A DNA stretch of 64,000 nt from Azolla caroliniana (Eukaryota > Polypodiophyta), in the NCBI GenBank assembly GCA_043228905.1, contig JBHGNT010000017.1, positions 7,068,001 through 7,132,000 on the forward strand. The letters are read 5' to 3'. The notes under the pieces were generated by a model that did no database searches, was not told the origin of the DNA, and was given only the letters and a program-made list of their open reading frames with translations. Numbering within the stretch: the first letter of the stretch is position 1; every line of letters begins with the position of its first letter. Positions 50,368-61,359 of this stretch are shown here, piece after piece. Position numbers and translations under genes: made by a program.

Positions 50368-51574
50368 AGTCGTCACTTCTGCCTCGTAGAAGGAGTTTTA
50401 TATCACAAAGGAAGTGACGGCATTTGGTGACGTGGGGTACGTCAGGATGAGAAGGAAGCAGTTTTATGGGAGGCGCACTGCGGCATGGCAAGTGGCCATT
50501 ACGTGGGCGATGTTACAACCCAGAAAGTATGGCAGGTGGGCTTATGGTGGCCAACAACGCAAAAGGACGCATCCGAGTATTGTAGAAAGTGTGATTTGTG
50601 TCAACGGATGGGCCAGCCCGCGGAGGGCGCAAGGATGCCACACCAGCCCGTATTACTGCTTGACCCCTTCCAAAAGTGGGGATTGGATTTTGTAGGCCCC
50701 TTCACACTGGCGGTAGCCCGTACGTGCAATAAATACATATTGGTAGATACGGATTATTACACCAAGTGGGTAGAAGCAAAGGCACTACGTGACAGCCAGA
50801 TTCCTTTATGAGCACATCTGGTGCCGGTTCGACTGTCTGATTGAGCTCATCAATGACCAGGGGAGTCACTTTCTCAATACGATGGTTCGGGAACTAACAC
50901 ATCATTACGTCGTAGTCCATAAAAAGAGTACGCTATATTATCCACAGGCGGATGGGTTAGCAGAATCCACCAACAAGACGTTGCAGACCATCTTGAAGAA
51001 AATTGTCAATGAAAATAGAACGGACTGGGATACCAAATTACAGAGTGTGTTATGGGCGTACAGAACCAGCTACAAAACAAGCATACGGTCAACACCGTTT
51101 CGACTAGCGTTTGGGCTGGAGGCTGTGATGCCGATCGAATTTCAGGTACCCAGTTTGCGAATTCAGGTACGGGACCGACTATCGGAAGCCAAGTCGGAGG
51201 AGGTATGGCTCCACCAGCTACTTAAACTCGGGGAAAAACGCGTACATAGCATGGCTATGTTGGAGCACGAACAACGACGACGTAAAGCGTTTGTGGATCG
51301 ACATCGGAACGCAAGAGAAAAGGAGTTCGTCGTCGGTCGGGCGGTGCTGGTTTTCCAAACCCGCATGGGCCATATGCCAGGGAAGTTACGCTTCCGCTGG
51401 ACCGGCCCATACTGGATAATTGGAGCGGAACAAGGCACATTCCAACTAGGTACGCTGGCCGGGGAAGCAGTACGGCAAAAGGTGAATGGGTTTCGCCTTA
51501 AACCTTACCTGGGCTCTACGCCACCTAACCCATTCGCCGCCAAACAGGACAAAGCCGGAGAACCCGCAGCGTAA
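50368..51574 (+). pseudogene. Gypsy integrase, broken
   Basis: H2C2 zinc region ([10 protein letters not shown]... and [10 protein letters not shown]) at 50475-50610, the first catalytic aspartate in [10 protein letters not shown] (about 50680), and a frameshift at about 50800. The rest (50789-51574, 261 codons) has CLIELINDQGSHFLNTM (second aspartate), DGLAESTNKTLQTI (glutamate) and a C-terminal WTGPYWIIGAEQGTFQL domain. A stop precedes the zinc region near 50430. Confidence 0.85.
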
Positions 51575-51820
51575 ATGGGAGGCCCCACTTGTACCATAAT
51601 GTAAAAATAGGCTGTATATAATCGTTACGAAAAAAAAAGAAAAAAGAGAGAAGATAGCGACTATTAAAAGGACTAAATGCATGCACAGACTCCTAGTTTA
51701 AGAACACGTGGCACCATGATGGCTCACCGCCCAATGAACCCTAAGCCACAAAAAGAAGGAAATAGAAGATTAACGGGATGGGTTCGACTTGCCAGGGCAT
51801 TGTCCCACAGGTGTGCCAGG

Positions 51821-52256
51821 TGTTGTCTACCGGAATAGTAACCGACGGACAAGAGTGTAGGAATAAGAAATAATATAAGATCATAACGCATGTAACGGTT
51901 GATGCAGGAAGCGTGAACGGCTAAATAAACCCTGCGTATATAAAGGGCAGAAAACCTCTTATAGAGGCACGTGTAATTTTGGAATGTAAAGGAACGTGTC
52001 ATAATAGAATTCTATCTTCTCTGAAAGTTTGTGTATAGCTACGGCTAATCTACTGTATGTTTGGAATACCTGAGCGTGTAAGAATGTAAGTGTAACCATT
52101 GCTAAGGAGTCGGTTGTAGCCGTCTCCCTTATACGCTGATAGGTTATAGGGAACATTCCCCTACGCATTGCGCATAGACACCTATTCGTTGTTCCACAAC
52201 CACTTGGAGGTCTAGGTCGAAGGACTGATAGCAGACCATGTTCCTAAGCGGTAACA
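51821..52256 (+). repeat. 3' LTR of the gypsy element
   Basis: Begins TGTTGTCTACCGGAATAG and ends GCGGTAACA. About 22 substitutions and one indel against the 5' LTR. Confidence 0.93.
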
Positions 52257-52291
52257 ACGAAGCAGCAATACTAGAGATCTACTACGACCAT

Positions 52292-52440
52292 GGAAACATC
52301 GAGATGAGGGGGTGGAGGAGGAAACAAAGAGCCTCTCTCTCTCCTTTTCGCCCCCACTTTTTACTAAATCACATCACATATGTAATCTCCCCCCCTTTCT
52401 TCCCCCATTTTTTAAAAACAATTAGCATCGGTTTGAGACA
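52292..52440. other. 5' flank of the pseudogene
   Basis: Upstream sequence with CTCTCT and C/T-rich tracts; nothing recognised. Confidence 0.4.
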
Positions 52441-52960
52441 CATTTTAAAAAGAGTGTTCTATTGTGTATATGTATGTTCTATACATGTGCATGTTTATGT
52501 ATGTGGATATGTATATTTGTGTGTGTTATGCTCTATACATGTGCATATGTATGTATTGTACTCCATGTGTTGTATGTATCATATGTGTGGCATGTGCATA
52601 TGTATGTATATGCTAGGCGTATTTATGTTCTACACATGTGCATATGATGTATTGTAATTTGTATGTATTATTGGTATGGCGTGTGCAAATGTATGTGTGG
52701 GTTATGTGAGTGTACGTTCTATATACATGTGTATATATGTGTGTGTCTATTCTATATATAGATGCATATGTATTGTATTGCATGTATATATAATAATGTG
52801 ATATGTGTACATTTGTAAGTGTGTATGTATGTACATATTGTATTGTATTGTATTAATTGTATGATGTATCTATTGTATATACATATGCATTGTATGTATG
52901 GGATGTTTGTATGACCCTATATGACCTATATATATGGTGATATGTGGAATATGTATGTAC

Positions 52961-53016
<56 letters not shown>

Positions 53017-54280
53017 TGTATATATGTGTGTAATGTATCATTGTAGGCATATGTACGTATATATGTGTAGCAATGTATGAATGAATATATGTATTTCGAT
53101 GTATGAATGTACATGTGTATATATGTAATATGTAATCTATTTATGTATGTATATTTTTGGGGTATTTTAGTGTTTAGTATGTGTACGGCTCATATCTAGA
53201 TGTATGTTTGCAATATGCACATAATATGTATGCATATATCCAATGTATGTGTATATATGTAAGTAATGTAGTTTGTATGACCCTGTATGACCTATAGGCT
53301 ATATATATGGTGATATGTGGAATATGTATGTACATGTAACATATATAATGTATGTATGTATGTAATGTATGTACATGTAACATATGTAATGTATGTATGT
53401 ATGTTTATGCATATATGCATATGACAATGTACATGATTCAATGTGTATGGATGTGTGCTTGTAATATGTGCATAATATGTATGTATATATCTAATGTATG
53501 TATGTGTATGCATATATGGACTATTGTAGTCTGTATGACTATGTGTGTGTATATGTGGTGATATATATGTACATATGTATGGAATGTATGTATGTGTATG
53601 CATGCATGTAATATATGTATGTGTATGCATACATGTAATGCATGTATGTGCATGCTTGCATGTAATGTATGTATGTGCATGCTCGCATGTAATGTATGTA
53701 TGTGCATGCTCGCATGTAATGTATGTATGTATGTGTATATATGTAATGTATTTATGTATGTATATTTTCGGTGTATTTTAATGTTCAATATGTGTATAGC
53801 TCGTATATGGATGTATGTTTGTAATATGCATATAATATACATGTATATATCCGATGTATGTGTAAGTATACATATATGCAACCTGTGTGTATGAATGTAT
53901 ATATGTATGTAAGTTATATATGGTGATATGTGGAATATGTATGTACATATGTATCTATGTATGTGTATGTAAATTTGTATATCATATAATATGTATGTAT
54001 GTATTATATGATATATAGTATGTAATTTATTTATGCATATGTGTGTGTAATATATGCAACTTGTTTGTATGTATGTGTATGTAAATTTGTATATCATATA
54101 ATATTTATGGATTATATGATATGTAGTATGTAATTTATTTATGCGTATGTGTGTGTAATATATGCAACTTGTTTGTATGTATGTGTATGTAAATTTGTAT
54201 ATCATATAATATGTATGGATTATATGATATGTAGTACGTAATTTATTTATGTGTATGTGTGTAAATTATAATATATGTAA
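52441..54280. repeat. 1.8-kb TATG-type microsatellite tract
   Basis: Interrupted TATG, GTATG, ATATGTG and TGCATG repeats with a perfect (ATGT)n core at 52960-53015. Higher-order units occur: TGTATGTGCATGCTCGCATG repeats at 53660-53720, and an approximately 120-bp unit ending ATTTATTTATGCGTATGTGTG repeats at 53960-54250. It resumes at 56483-56605 on the other side of the Pack-MULE, which is inserted into it. All ORFs here are repeat translations. Confidence 0.92.
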
Positions 54281-54435
54281 GGGAAAAGTACCAAGATACC
54301 CCTAGAAGTTCGCCTATTTACCAGAATACCCCTGGGAGTTCCAAATTTACCAAACTACCCCTATGTCCAAAAAAATACACTTTATAAAGTAATTATACAC
54401 TCAAAGCTACAAGCCCTATTTACCAGAATACCCTT
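54281..54435 (+). repeat. Left terminal inverted repeat of the Pack-MULE
   Basis: Contains three degenerate TTTACCA.AATACCCCT units about 45-90 bases apart. Pairs with 56328-56482 at about 90% identity. Confidence 0.93.
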
Positions 54436-54836
54436 CAAACACAAATTTCTTTACTTAAGTGATTCAGAACATCTAATTCCATTCAATTAATCACTAATCA
54501 TTAATCATTAATCATTAATCATCATAAATCTTAATCTCTTCGAATTACAGAGAGAATTTGGAATTGGTATTGAAAAGGAAACTGAGTGGGGTCTCTGTTT
54601 AATTAATTCCATTACCACAATTTTTGCTCTTTTTTCTTAATCCCATCCATGTCTTCTTCTTCTTCTTTGTATTTCTTTCCCTCTTTAAAACCTGTCCTGT
54701 AATTACTTGAGTTCCTCCATAATTATTCTGTAGTCTCTTCTTCTCTGTCTGATTGTCTAACTATCTTTCTGTCTGTTTCTTAATTCCTCGTTTCCTTTTT
54801 CTTTGTCAAACCTAAATCTCTGCAGATCGATCTATC

Positions 54837-54868
<32 letters not shown>

Positions 54869-55230
54869 TAATGTCTCTCAGTCGTTGTCTCCATCGCCAT
54901 CGCCATATCTAAGTTCTCTCTCTATTCTCTCGCTTTGATCTCTTTAATTTGTCTTCCCATTTTCTGTTCCTTTTTGTTTTAAATCCTCTGGTCTTCTCTG
55001 TCTAAATTCCCTCACCCTAAACCCTATTTAGCTAGCTAGCTTCCTATTTCTTTCCATTTCTCTTTTCTCTCTTTCTCTCTCCATCTCTGGTCTCTCTGTG
55101 TCTGTTTCTGCTTTTCAATCCTCTAATCCTTTTGTATTATCAATCTCTTTACTAAATCCAGCCTTTGTGCTTTTGCTACTTATCCTTATGTATGTCTGAT
55201 GCTAGTAGTAGTTGTTGTTGCTACTTATCC
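54436..55230. other. Pack-MULE interior, non-coding part
   Basis: T/C-rich sequence resembling leader or intron DNA, with TATG repeats (54838-54868) and a CCATCGCCATCGCC run (54890-54906). No gene recognised. Confidence 0.45.
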
Positions 55231-55848
55231 TTATGTATGTCTGATTGCATTAACATAGAGTTGCACTTGAGTGCTAGAACCACCATACTCTCCTTCTCCT
55301 CTTTCTGGTTTAGGCTCTGATACTACCACATATATATCACCCGAAGAAGCAAAGAAGAACAACCGGAGCCTACTACTATCACCCGCCTTTTCACACTCTT
55401 CTATCATATTCTGCATATCATCATCCTATATCACAGAAATCAATGCATCAAGATCTTCATTAGGAAGATGATATTTAAGCCTGAATGACCCTGTCAAATT
55501 AGAACCCTTACTAAAGTCGCCGATCAGTTTACTCATAACATCACGAAACGAGGCTTTTCTAGCGACATTTAAGATGTGAGTATCTCCTCCTACATATTTG
55601 AGCTTCCCATCCATTGGCCGGGGCATGATCTTTCTATCAAAACTACACATTAACTTGATTTGATCATTGGTCGAAGCCTTAACCCTAGCAGAATCAGGAT
55701 CCACACCACCGATGGAGTTTGTCCGAGTGGAAGACAAGTCCGAATTGGAATGGTAATCAAAAGTCGATACTTTGGATAGATCACCATGTTGCTTCCCCTT
55801 TACTACGGCATGATTGTTCTGATTCGTAGGGTCTAAGGGATACCCCAT
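55231..55848 (-). pseudogene. Captured PB1-domain gene fragment in the Pack-MULE
   Basis: On the minus strand, 55848-55426 and then 55425-55231 are in the same frame, separated by a single TAG at 55428-55426. They encode a PB1 (Phox/Bem1) domain: IKLMCSFDRKIMPRPMDGKL, KYVGGDTHILNV, FRLKYHLPNEDLDALISV, then after the stop DDDMQNMIEECEKAG and RLRLFFF. The order and spacing match the PB1 domain at the N-terminus of plant RAF-like kinases and related PB1 proteins. About 75 residues before it are low in conservation. No kinase domain was captured. Only one stop interrupts about 200 codons, so capture was fairly recent or the frame is constrained. Confidence 0.82.
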
Positions 55849-56327
55849 TGGATGGGCCGTATCTTCGTGCTCATGGTGATGATCAAAGGAATTAGAGCTA
55901 GGGTTAAAGCTTACCTCAAAAAGATGGTGTGGTGGCCACGATGCTTTTTTGCTATCCTTACCACAATTTTCTTCTACTCCGATGCAATAATATCCTGCAT
56001 CGCCATGGATAGGAAGGTTCGAGAAGGTGTCGTTGGAGCTGTCTAGGTCAGCAGAGAGGTGTTGTCGTGTAAAGAGATGGTAAATTGGGGGAGGAAATTC
56101 CTGATGATGGTGGTGGTGGTGGTGGTGGTGGTGGTGGTGATGAGGCAGATGTCAAAGAGGAAGATGAGTATGGTGAAGATGATGATCAGGACCATGGATA
56201 TGGTGAATAGATGAGGATGTGGAGAGTTCGAGGAGGATATGATTTATGAGGTATTTTGAGAAATAAAAGTGGTATAAATTGGTCAAAATAGGTATGTAGT
56301 GGCATTATGGTAAATAAGTTTAGGTTT
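55849..56327. other. Pack-MULE interior, right part
   Basis: A 64-codon plus ORF at 55852-56046 with a hydrophobic stretch (CFFAILTTIFFYS), probably chance, and a GGT trinucleotide run at 56106-56140. No gene recognised. Confidence 0.4.
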
Positions 56328-56482
56328 AAGGGTATTTTGGTAAATAGGGCTTGTAAGTTTGAGTGTATATTTACTTTATAGAGTGTAGTTTTTTGGACAT
56401 AGGGATAGTTTGGTAAATTTGGAACTTCCAGGGTCATTATGGTAAATAGACAAACATCCAGGGGTATCCTGGTACTTTTCCC
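56328..56482 (-). repeat. Right terminal inverted repeat of the Pack-MULE
   Basis: Reverse complement begins GGGAAAAGTACCAGGATACC. See the left repeat for the alignment. Confidence 0.93.
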
Positions 56483-56605
56483 TATATGTAACTTGTTTTT
56501 GTGATATGTAGTATGTAATTTATTTATGCGTGCGTGCGTGCGTGTGTGTGTGTGTAATATATGTAACATGTTTGTATGTATGTAGATTTGTAATACATAT
56601 AATAT

Positions 56606-58331
56606 GTTTTCTTTTTTCTTTTTTTTTCCAAAATGAAGCTACTTTCCCATTAGTTAGGTAGGATTATTACAAAGAGATTGTACAAGGAGGCTTAAACATA
56701 GATCGGGGAATCTCCCTCCGATCAAGTTCAAGAAATTGAGACTAGTTACATCGCCTTTCGGACAGACTACTTAGTGTAAGTACCTACAACTAAAACAACG
56801 CCCTGCAGTGATGGCTAGTACGAGACAACTCTTCGGGTCGAAAACAAAGGGAGGGTGGTAAGTGAGCTGGAAATAGCCAGCAGGGAGGCTGGTAGTTCCA
56901 CCTCGGGCCACTTCCTCCTTGTGTCATCATAGGCGTGTTCCGCCATTTCTGCCAAAAGCGCAAATGGGCAGTACCCACGTCAAAGGAATGGTTGCAAACC
57001 TCATCCAATTGCCCTCCTAGGCAGCTAATAAGCGCAAACCATATGTCCATGATCACTTCCTCCGGAGGCCGCACCAGATCCTGGAAGACCTTTAGGCAAC
57101 ACGCTTTCCCTACATACCATAGGGTGAAGCCTGCTATCAGCATCCAAATGTCCGGGAACCTAGGGGATGCAGACTACAAGCCTCTCTCAAATCGAATCTT
57201 GGCAATTTTTCCCCTCCTACATACATAGCACCAACTATCCACATTGAAGGCGTTCGTCCACCTATCAACAGAGTGATCAAGCCATGCCGCAGCACTCCGT
57301 GATGCTGCTCCTTCCACTTCACATGCTGCTCCTTCCACTTCACATGCTGCAAGGAGGCGAGTCACTCTATCCCATGCCTTTTGAGCGTGAGGGCAATCCC
57401 ACAGACAATGCCTCAGAGTCTCAATAGGTGAATGGCAAAGTGGGCAACCTAACAGGCCGCCACGTTTACCTAGCCATTCGCCAACGAGAACCACATTATG
57501 TCTGATTTGCCACTAAAAAAACTTTATCTGTTCCGGCAAATGGAGATGCCAGAGACCCTTCCAAAAGGTAATGAGCACCTCCTCATCAGGGATGCCGTAC
57601 GCCAGCCATTGCAAAAGGGGCCGTCTAGCTGCAGTTGAAAAGCCCGATCCACTTTAGTGTTGTACTCGAAGAAATGGCGAAATTTGCCATCATGGTTCCA
57701 CCTGAAATCCCTTGGGTTCCATTCTAGTTCGACAAGGGGACGACAACCATATACCCATAACTTCCAATGGGGTTCCACCTTAGCAACATCCAGGTCTGTC
57801 TTCCAGATGTTACCAACCTGCGCCACCACGCGGATAGGGTGCCAAGAGCCCCTACTCTGACTCCCCCCAAAAATCCTATCTCTTCCCGATCTGCTCACAC
57901 CCTTCAGCGCCTTAACCCTTCCAGCCTCATCAAAGAGACCGAACCAAGCATCTTCTCTCACCTCCCCCATCAAAACCCTATCAACTGCCTCAGCTAGCAA
58001 TCTCCGCATTTTCATGGCTCCCTTGAGGGGAGGGAATGGGACCTCATGGGCTCCTCCTAAAGCCATTGTGCGTCTCCAATAATCTAAAGAGTGAAGCCTT
58101 GTTTGCGCCAGCTTTCCCCATGCTAGGCCCTTAAGCTGGCCTAACATCATGTCGTCACTTGTTTGCACCTAAGGGTTCCAAAATAATGGTTGCCTAGACC
58201 ACTTGGTTAGTGTCTCCGGCGTGTGCTTGACCAAATGATGTCGTACGTGACACCATGACCGCAAGATGGAGTTCGTGATCCTCTCCTCCAGAAGATAAGC
58301 CATCTTGGGTGGGACGAGGCTCGTGCAACAC
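56606..58331 (-). mobile_element. LINE, minus strand, 3' part
   Basis: The T-rich run at 56606-56628 is the poly(A) tail in reverse. Upstream on the minus strand are the ORF2 C-terminus and, at about 57455-57380, a reverse-transcriptase zinc-binding motif, GCPLCHSPIETLRHCLWDCP followed by HAQKAWDRV. Before it are 214 open codons (58168-57524) with KLWVYGCRPLVELEWNPRDF. It belongs to a different LINE type from the one at 1-4830. It is cut at 58331 by the copia insertion; the RT domain would lie beyond the window. Stops separate the ORFs (57523-57495 and about 57173). Confidence 0.82.
57302..57349 (-). repeat. 21-bp tandem duplication in the LINE zinc region
   Basis: TGCTGCTCCTTCCACTTCACA occurs twice in tandem, adding the residues ACEVEGA twice in frame just after the zinc motif. 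Probably replication slippage. Confidence 0.85.
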
Positions 58332-58763
58332 TCTTGAGAGACAAGCTCAACATCGGCCGGATCGGCTGAAGAAGCCGAGGACCGGATCAGTTGGGACCGA
58401 TCGGTTAGGCCGAATGCGTAAACCGGTACGCAGACCGGTGCGTAGGTAGGGCCGGATCGGTGCGTAAACCGGGAGGCCGTTACGAAAGATATTCCGTGAG
58501 GAATATATTTGGGAGTTAGTGTAAGAGCTCTGAATGAGCATTGAAGTACTGTCAGTCCTTCTAGGACTTGTATAAAAGTGTTCATTGAACACACATATGT
58601 ATAGAGTGGTGAATAGAGTGTTGAATATACTTCTTGTCATTTTGCTTCTCTCATTCTCTCTGTCTCTCCCGCGTATACTGTGTAAGCTCAAGCTCTCCAT
58701 TAAACTTGAGTTTTCATCCTTCTGTTCGGTCTTCATACTTGCTTCCGCACGCTACTTTCTACA
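58332..58763 (+). repeat. 5' LTR of the copia element
   Basis: Begins TCTTGAGAGACAAGCTCAAC (the second base is G in the 3' copy) and ends TTTCTACA. Contains CTTGTATAAAAGTG near 58570 as a probable TATA region. Confidence 0.93.
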
Positions 58764-58775
58764 TGGTATCAGAGC
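58764..58775 (+). promoter_or_regulatory. Primer-binding site
   Basis: TGGTATCAGAGC directly after the LTR, the initiator tRNA-Met type. Confidence 0.92.
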
Positions 58776-58835
58776 GCGAGGGTTGAGAACCTCTCTACAG
58801 CCAACATAGCTTGACGAAGAAGAACAAGAAGAACG

Positions 58836-60020
58836 ATGGATAGAGGCATGGCGAGCTCGCTTCCAACAGAGAAGCTCGACAGAACCAACTATGCGTCTTG
58901 GTCCTACAAGATGCACCAGTACCTACTCGGGCACGGCTACTGGAGTTATGTTGAAGGAGCTAATGACGTGGCACCCAAATCGACACACAGAGACTTCCCG
59001 TCGTGGGAGCAATCGGCGAGCAGGGTATTATACTGCTTTGCGTCGTGTGTGGGCGAACAGCTATTGAGCTATGTTCGGGATGCAAAGACGCCAAAGGGTG
59101 CGTGGGAAAATCTGAAGAAGATTTTCACTGCGAGCACCACTGCCAGGAAGCTTCAGCTCCGACAGGAGTTGAGCAACCTACGACAACGCGACTTGTCGGT
59201 GGCGGACTATACCTCGAAGATCAAGGATATCTGCGACTCCCTCGCCTCTATAGAGGTGAACATCGAGGAGAGCGAGATGGTCCAGATCTGTCTCGAAGGT
59301 TTGGCGTCGAAGTTCGGAGCGTTCCGAACGGCTGTGTGTACCCGGGAAAATACGTCGTCCTTTTTTGACTTACAGTCAATGCTCCCGGTAGAGGAGAACC
59401 ACGCGGGTGCGTCTACAAGCACGCACACTGACAGTAGAATGTTGTACACGGAGGGAGATAGGCCCCATGGACGTGGAGTACGAGGCGAGTTGGCGCGCAA
59501 TGGAGGCAACCGACGAGATCAAGGAAGAAGGCACCGAAGTGATGCCGACAGCAACTCTGGACCCTCTGGAAACAGGGGGAGTCGAAGCGATGAGAACCGG
59601 CAAGGGAAGGCCATCGCGGAGTGTTGGTACTGTGGCAAGAAAGGCCACAGGGAAAGTGAGTGCTGGAAGAAGCGTGCCGATTCGGAGAGAACCGGTTCCG
59701 GAAACGGCTCCGGACATACCGACAAGGGTAATCGGCAGCGATCACACTACGCCGAAGACTCCGGGAGAGCCAGAGAAGGGTCTGCCTTCGTGACGAGACA
59801 CGAAGCAAACTCAATGAAACAAACCACCCCGAGATCGGACGAGGTGTGGTACGTAGACTCCGGCGCGTCAAACCACATGACGAGCCATAAGGAGTGGTTC
59901 TCGTACCTTGAAAAACCGATACAACCTGGAGTAGTCACAACTGGAGACGACACTCCACATCCGATCGCGAATGTCGGAGAAGTTCCCCTTAGCCATGTCG
60001 GGCAGAAAGGGAACTCATGA
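58836..60020 (+). CDS. Copia Gag and protease, open frame
   Basis: 394 codons. UBN2-type Gag (LDRTNYASWSYKMHQYLLG; LSNLRQRDLSVADYTSKIKD), zinc knuckle CWYCGKKGHRESEC (about 266-279), and aspartic protease with D341 in VWYVDSGASNHMTSHKEW. The normal protein would continue into GAG-pre-integrase, but the frame changes just before the stop at 60020, so integrase and RT are disconnected. Gag itself appears intact and could still be made. Confidence 0.88.
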   Translation: MDRGMASSLPTEKLDRTNYASWSYKMHQYLLGHGYWSYVEGANDVAPKSTHRDFPSWEQSASRVLYCFASCVGEQLLSYVRDAKTPKGAWENLKKIFTASTTARKLQLRQELSNLRQRDLSVADYTSKIKDICDSLASIEVNIEESEMVQICLEGLASKFGAFRTAVCTRENTSSFFDLQSMLPVEENHAGASTSTHTDSRMLYTEGDRPHGRGVRGELARNGGNRRDQGRRHRSDADSNSGPSGNRGSRSDENRQGKAIAECWYCGKKGHRESECWKKRADSERTGSGNGSGHTDKGNRQRSHYAEDSGRAREGSAFVTRHEANSMKQTTPRSDEVWYVDSGASNHMTSHKEWFSYLEKPIQPGVVTTGDDTPHPIANVGEVPLSHVGQKGNS

Positions 60021-61359
60021 ACGTGTTGCACGTTCCGACAATCACGAAGAATTTGGTCTCGGTCAGACAGATCGTCGACCACCTCGGGTGCTTCATTGAG
60101 GAAGAAGGCCGTGTAATTGCGCAAGGGCGCAGAGACGGGAGGATGTTCATCCTTGACTCCACTGACGGCGGCACCGCAATGTTCGCGAAGGGACGAAAAT
60201 CCGAGTCGGACATCGACTTGTGGCACAAGCGGATAGGCCACGTCAACTACCAACGGCTTCAAGATCTGCAATCGAAATAGGTAGTGTTCGGATTGCCCAA
60301 ATTTAGTGGCCGAAAGGCACAAATTTGTGAAGCCTGCCAGCTCGGGAAGCAACACCGACTTCCTTTCCCCAACGAGCGAAACCGGAGCCGGAACAAGCTC
60401 GACCTTATACACTCCGATGTGTGGGGGCCGGCACAAAACGTTAGTCTTGGCGGGAGCGGATATTTCGTCTCCTTCATCGACGACCACACGCGGCACACGT
60501 GGATCTACCTCATTGAAAGGAAGAGCGAAGTCTTCGACTGTTTCAAGGACCTCAAAGGGTTCGTGGAAACGGGAACGGGACAAAAGATCAAGTGCCTGCC
60601 GTCGGATGGCGGGAAAGAGTACTTTTCCGGTCAATTCAACGGTTATCTACAACAAATGGGAATTCGGCGCGAATTCAGTTGTAGATACACGCCAGAGCAG
60701 AACGGTGTGGCCGAGAGGAAGAATCGGTCAGTTGTGGAAGCGGCACAGCCAATGCTGGAGGAGAAGAGCTTGCCCAAGTTCTACTGGGCCGAGGCGGTAA
60801 GGACCGCGGTATACATCTAGAACCGGATCGGAGACAAAGTGTCGGCGCACGAGCTATATTTCGGAACGAAGCCAAACTTGCGACACTTGAGGGTGTTCGG
60901 TAGCATTACGTATGTGCATGTACCGAGGAGAAAAGCAGGAAGTTGGACGCAAAGGCCGAGAAGTGCATCTTGGTCGGTTACTCAGACGAGCAGAAGGGTT
61001 ATAAGTGCTATAACCCTCGCACCAAACAAGCGCGTGTTAGCCGCGACATTGTGTTTGATGAGTCCACGTCCTGGTACCAGCCCACAACTCCGAACCCCGA
61101 CTCCAATCCGAGCTCTGACGATGAGGTCAACGAGACCGAGATGCCTCCGGATGAGCCCGAAATCGAGACCCGCGAAGAGAGTCTAATTTCACTCCGTTTA
61201 AGTGGACCGATTGGACGACTGAGTCGGTACGACCAGTCCAATGAAGAGTCGGTGAGTAGTGGAGACTCGGCCGTGCATTCCCCGTGCAGGAAGCCGAGGA
61301 GACGGCTTACGCGTAAAGAGAAAGGGAAGAAGAAAGGTGTCGGATTCCGGCACGGATAG
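60017..61359 (+). pseudogene. Copia integrase region, broken
   Basis: GAG-pre-integrase (DLWHKRIGHVNYQRLQDL), then a TAG at 60278. The integrase core follows: LIHSDVWGPAQNVSLGG, FIDDHTRHTWIYLIERKSEV, and PSDGGKEYFSGQFNGYL, where RTDNGGEF is usual and the aspartate is kept. PEQNGVAERKNRSVVEAAQ gives the glutamate. A TAG at 60818 and a frameshift at about 60930 follow. 60943-61359 continues with AEKCILVGYSDEQKGYKCYN and the acidic linker DIVFDESTSW. Non-functional. Confidence 0.88.

Larger units (their letters stand above)
45841..52256 (+). mobile_element. Ty3/gypsy retrotransposon with target duplication, coding decayed
   Basis: LTRs 45841-46277 and 51821-52256 are about 95% identical, most differences being transitions. 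Both sides carry the target duplication ACGAA (45836-45840 and 52257-52261). The internal order gag, protease, RT, RNase H, integrase is the Ty3/gypsy order. Frames shift several times and stops are present, so this copy is probably immobile. It is inserted in the glycine-rich RNA-binding protein pseudogene. No classical polypurine tract lies directly before the 3' LTR; a purine run is at 51629-51650. Confidence 0.95.
45359..52291 (-). pseudogene. Glycine-rich RNA-binding protein processed pseudogene, split by a gypsy element
   Basis: On the minus strand, an ATG at 52291-52289 begins the reading that crosses the gypsy insertion (45841-52256). It resumes at 45840 with FVEGLAWTTDDRS, the RNP2 region of an RRM. 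GFDFVTFSDEQAMTDVIESM (RNP1), NGKEPDGSNITVNQAQARSG and a glycine-rich tail with RSNGGNGEYGGNG-type repeats follow, ending at TAA 45359. These are the hallmarks of small plant glycine-rich RNA-binding proteins (GRP7-like). There is no intron in the RRM, where such genes normally have one, and at least four in-frame stops, so it is a processed pseudogene. Confidence 0.88.
54281..56482. mobile_element. Non-autonomous Mutator-like element (Pack-MULE)
   Basis: Both ends begin GGGAAAAGTACCA when read inward. The terminal inverted repeats extend about 155 bases (54281-54435 and 56328-56482) with about 16 mismatches. A perfect 9-bp target duplication, TATATGTAA, flanks the element (54272-54280 and 56483-56491), as Mutator-like elements make. 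There is no transposase. The interior carries a piece of a plant PB1-domain gene on the minus strand plus UTR- or intron-like pyrimidine-rich DNA, so it is a Pack-MULE. Confidence 0.93.

Noticed and set aside
52441-54280. Long ORFs such as the 255-codon minus ORF 54205-53438
   Set aside because: They are translations of TATG/ACAT repeats (runs of YIHTYI and similar), not genes.
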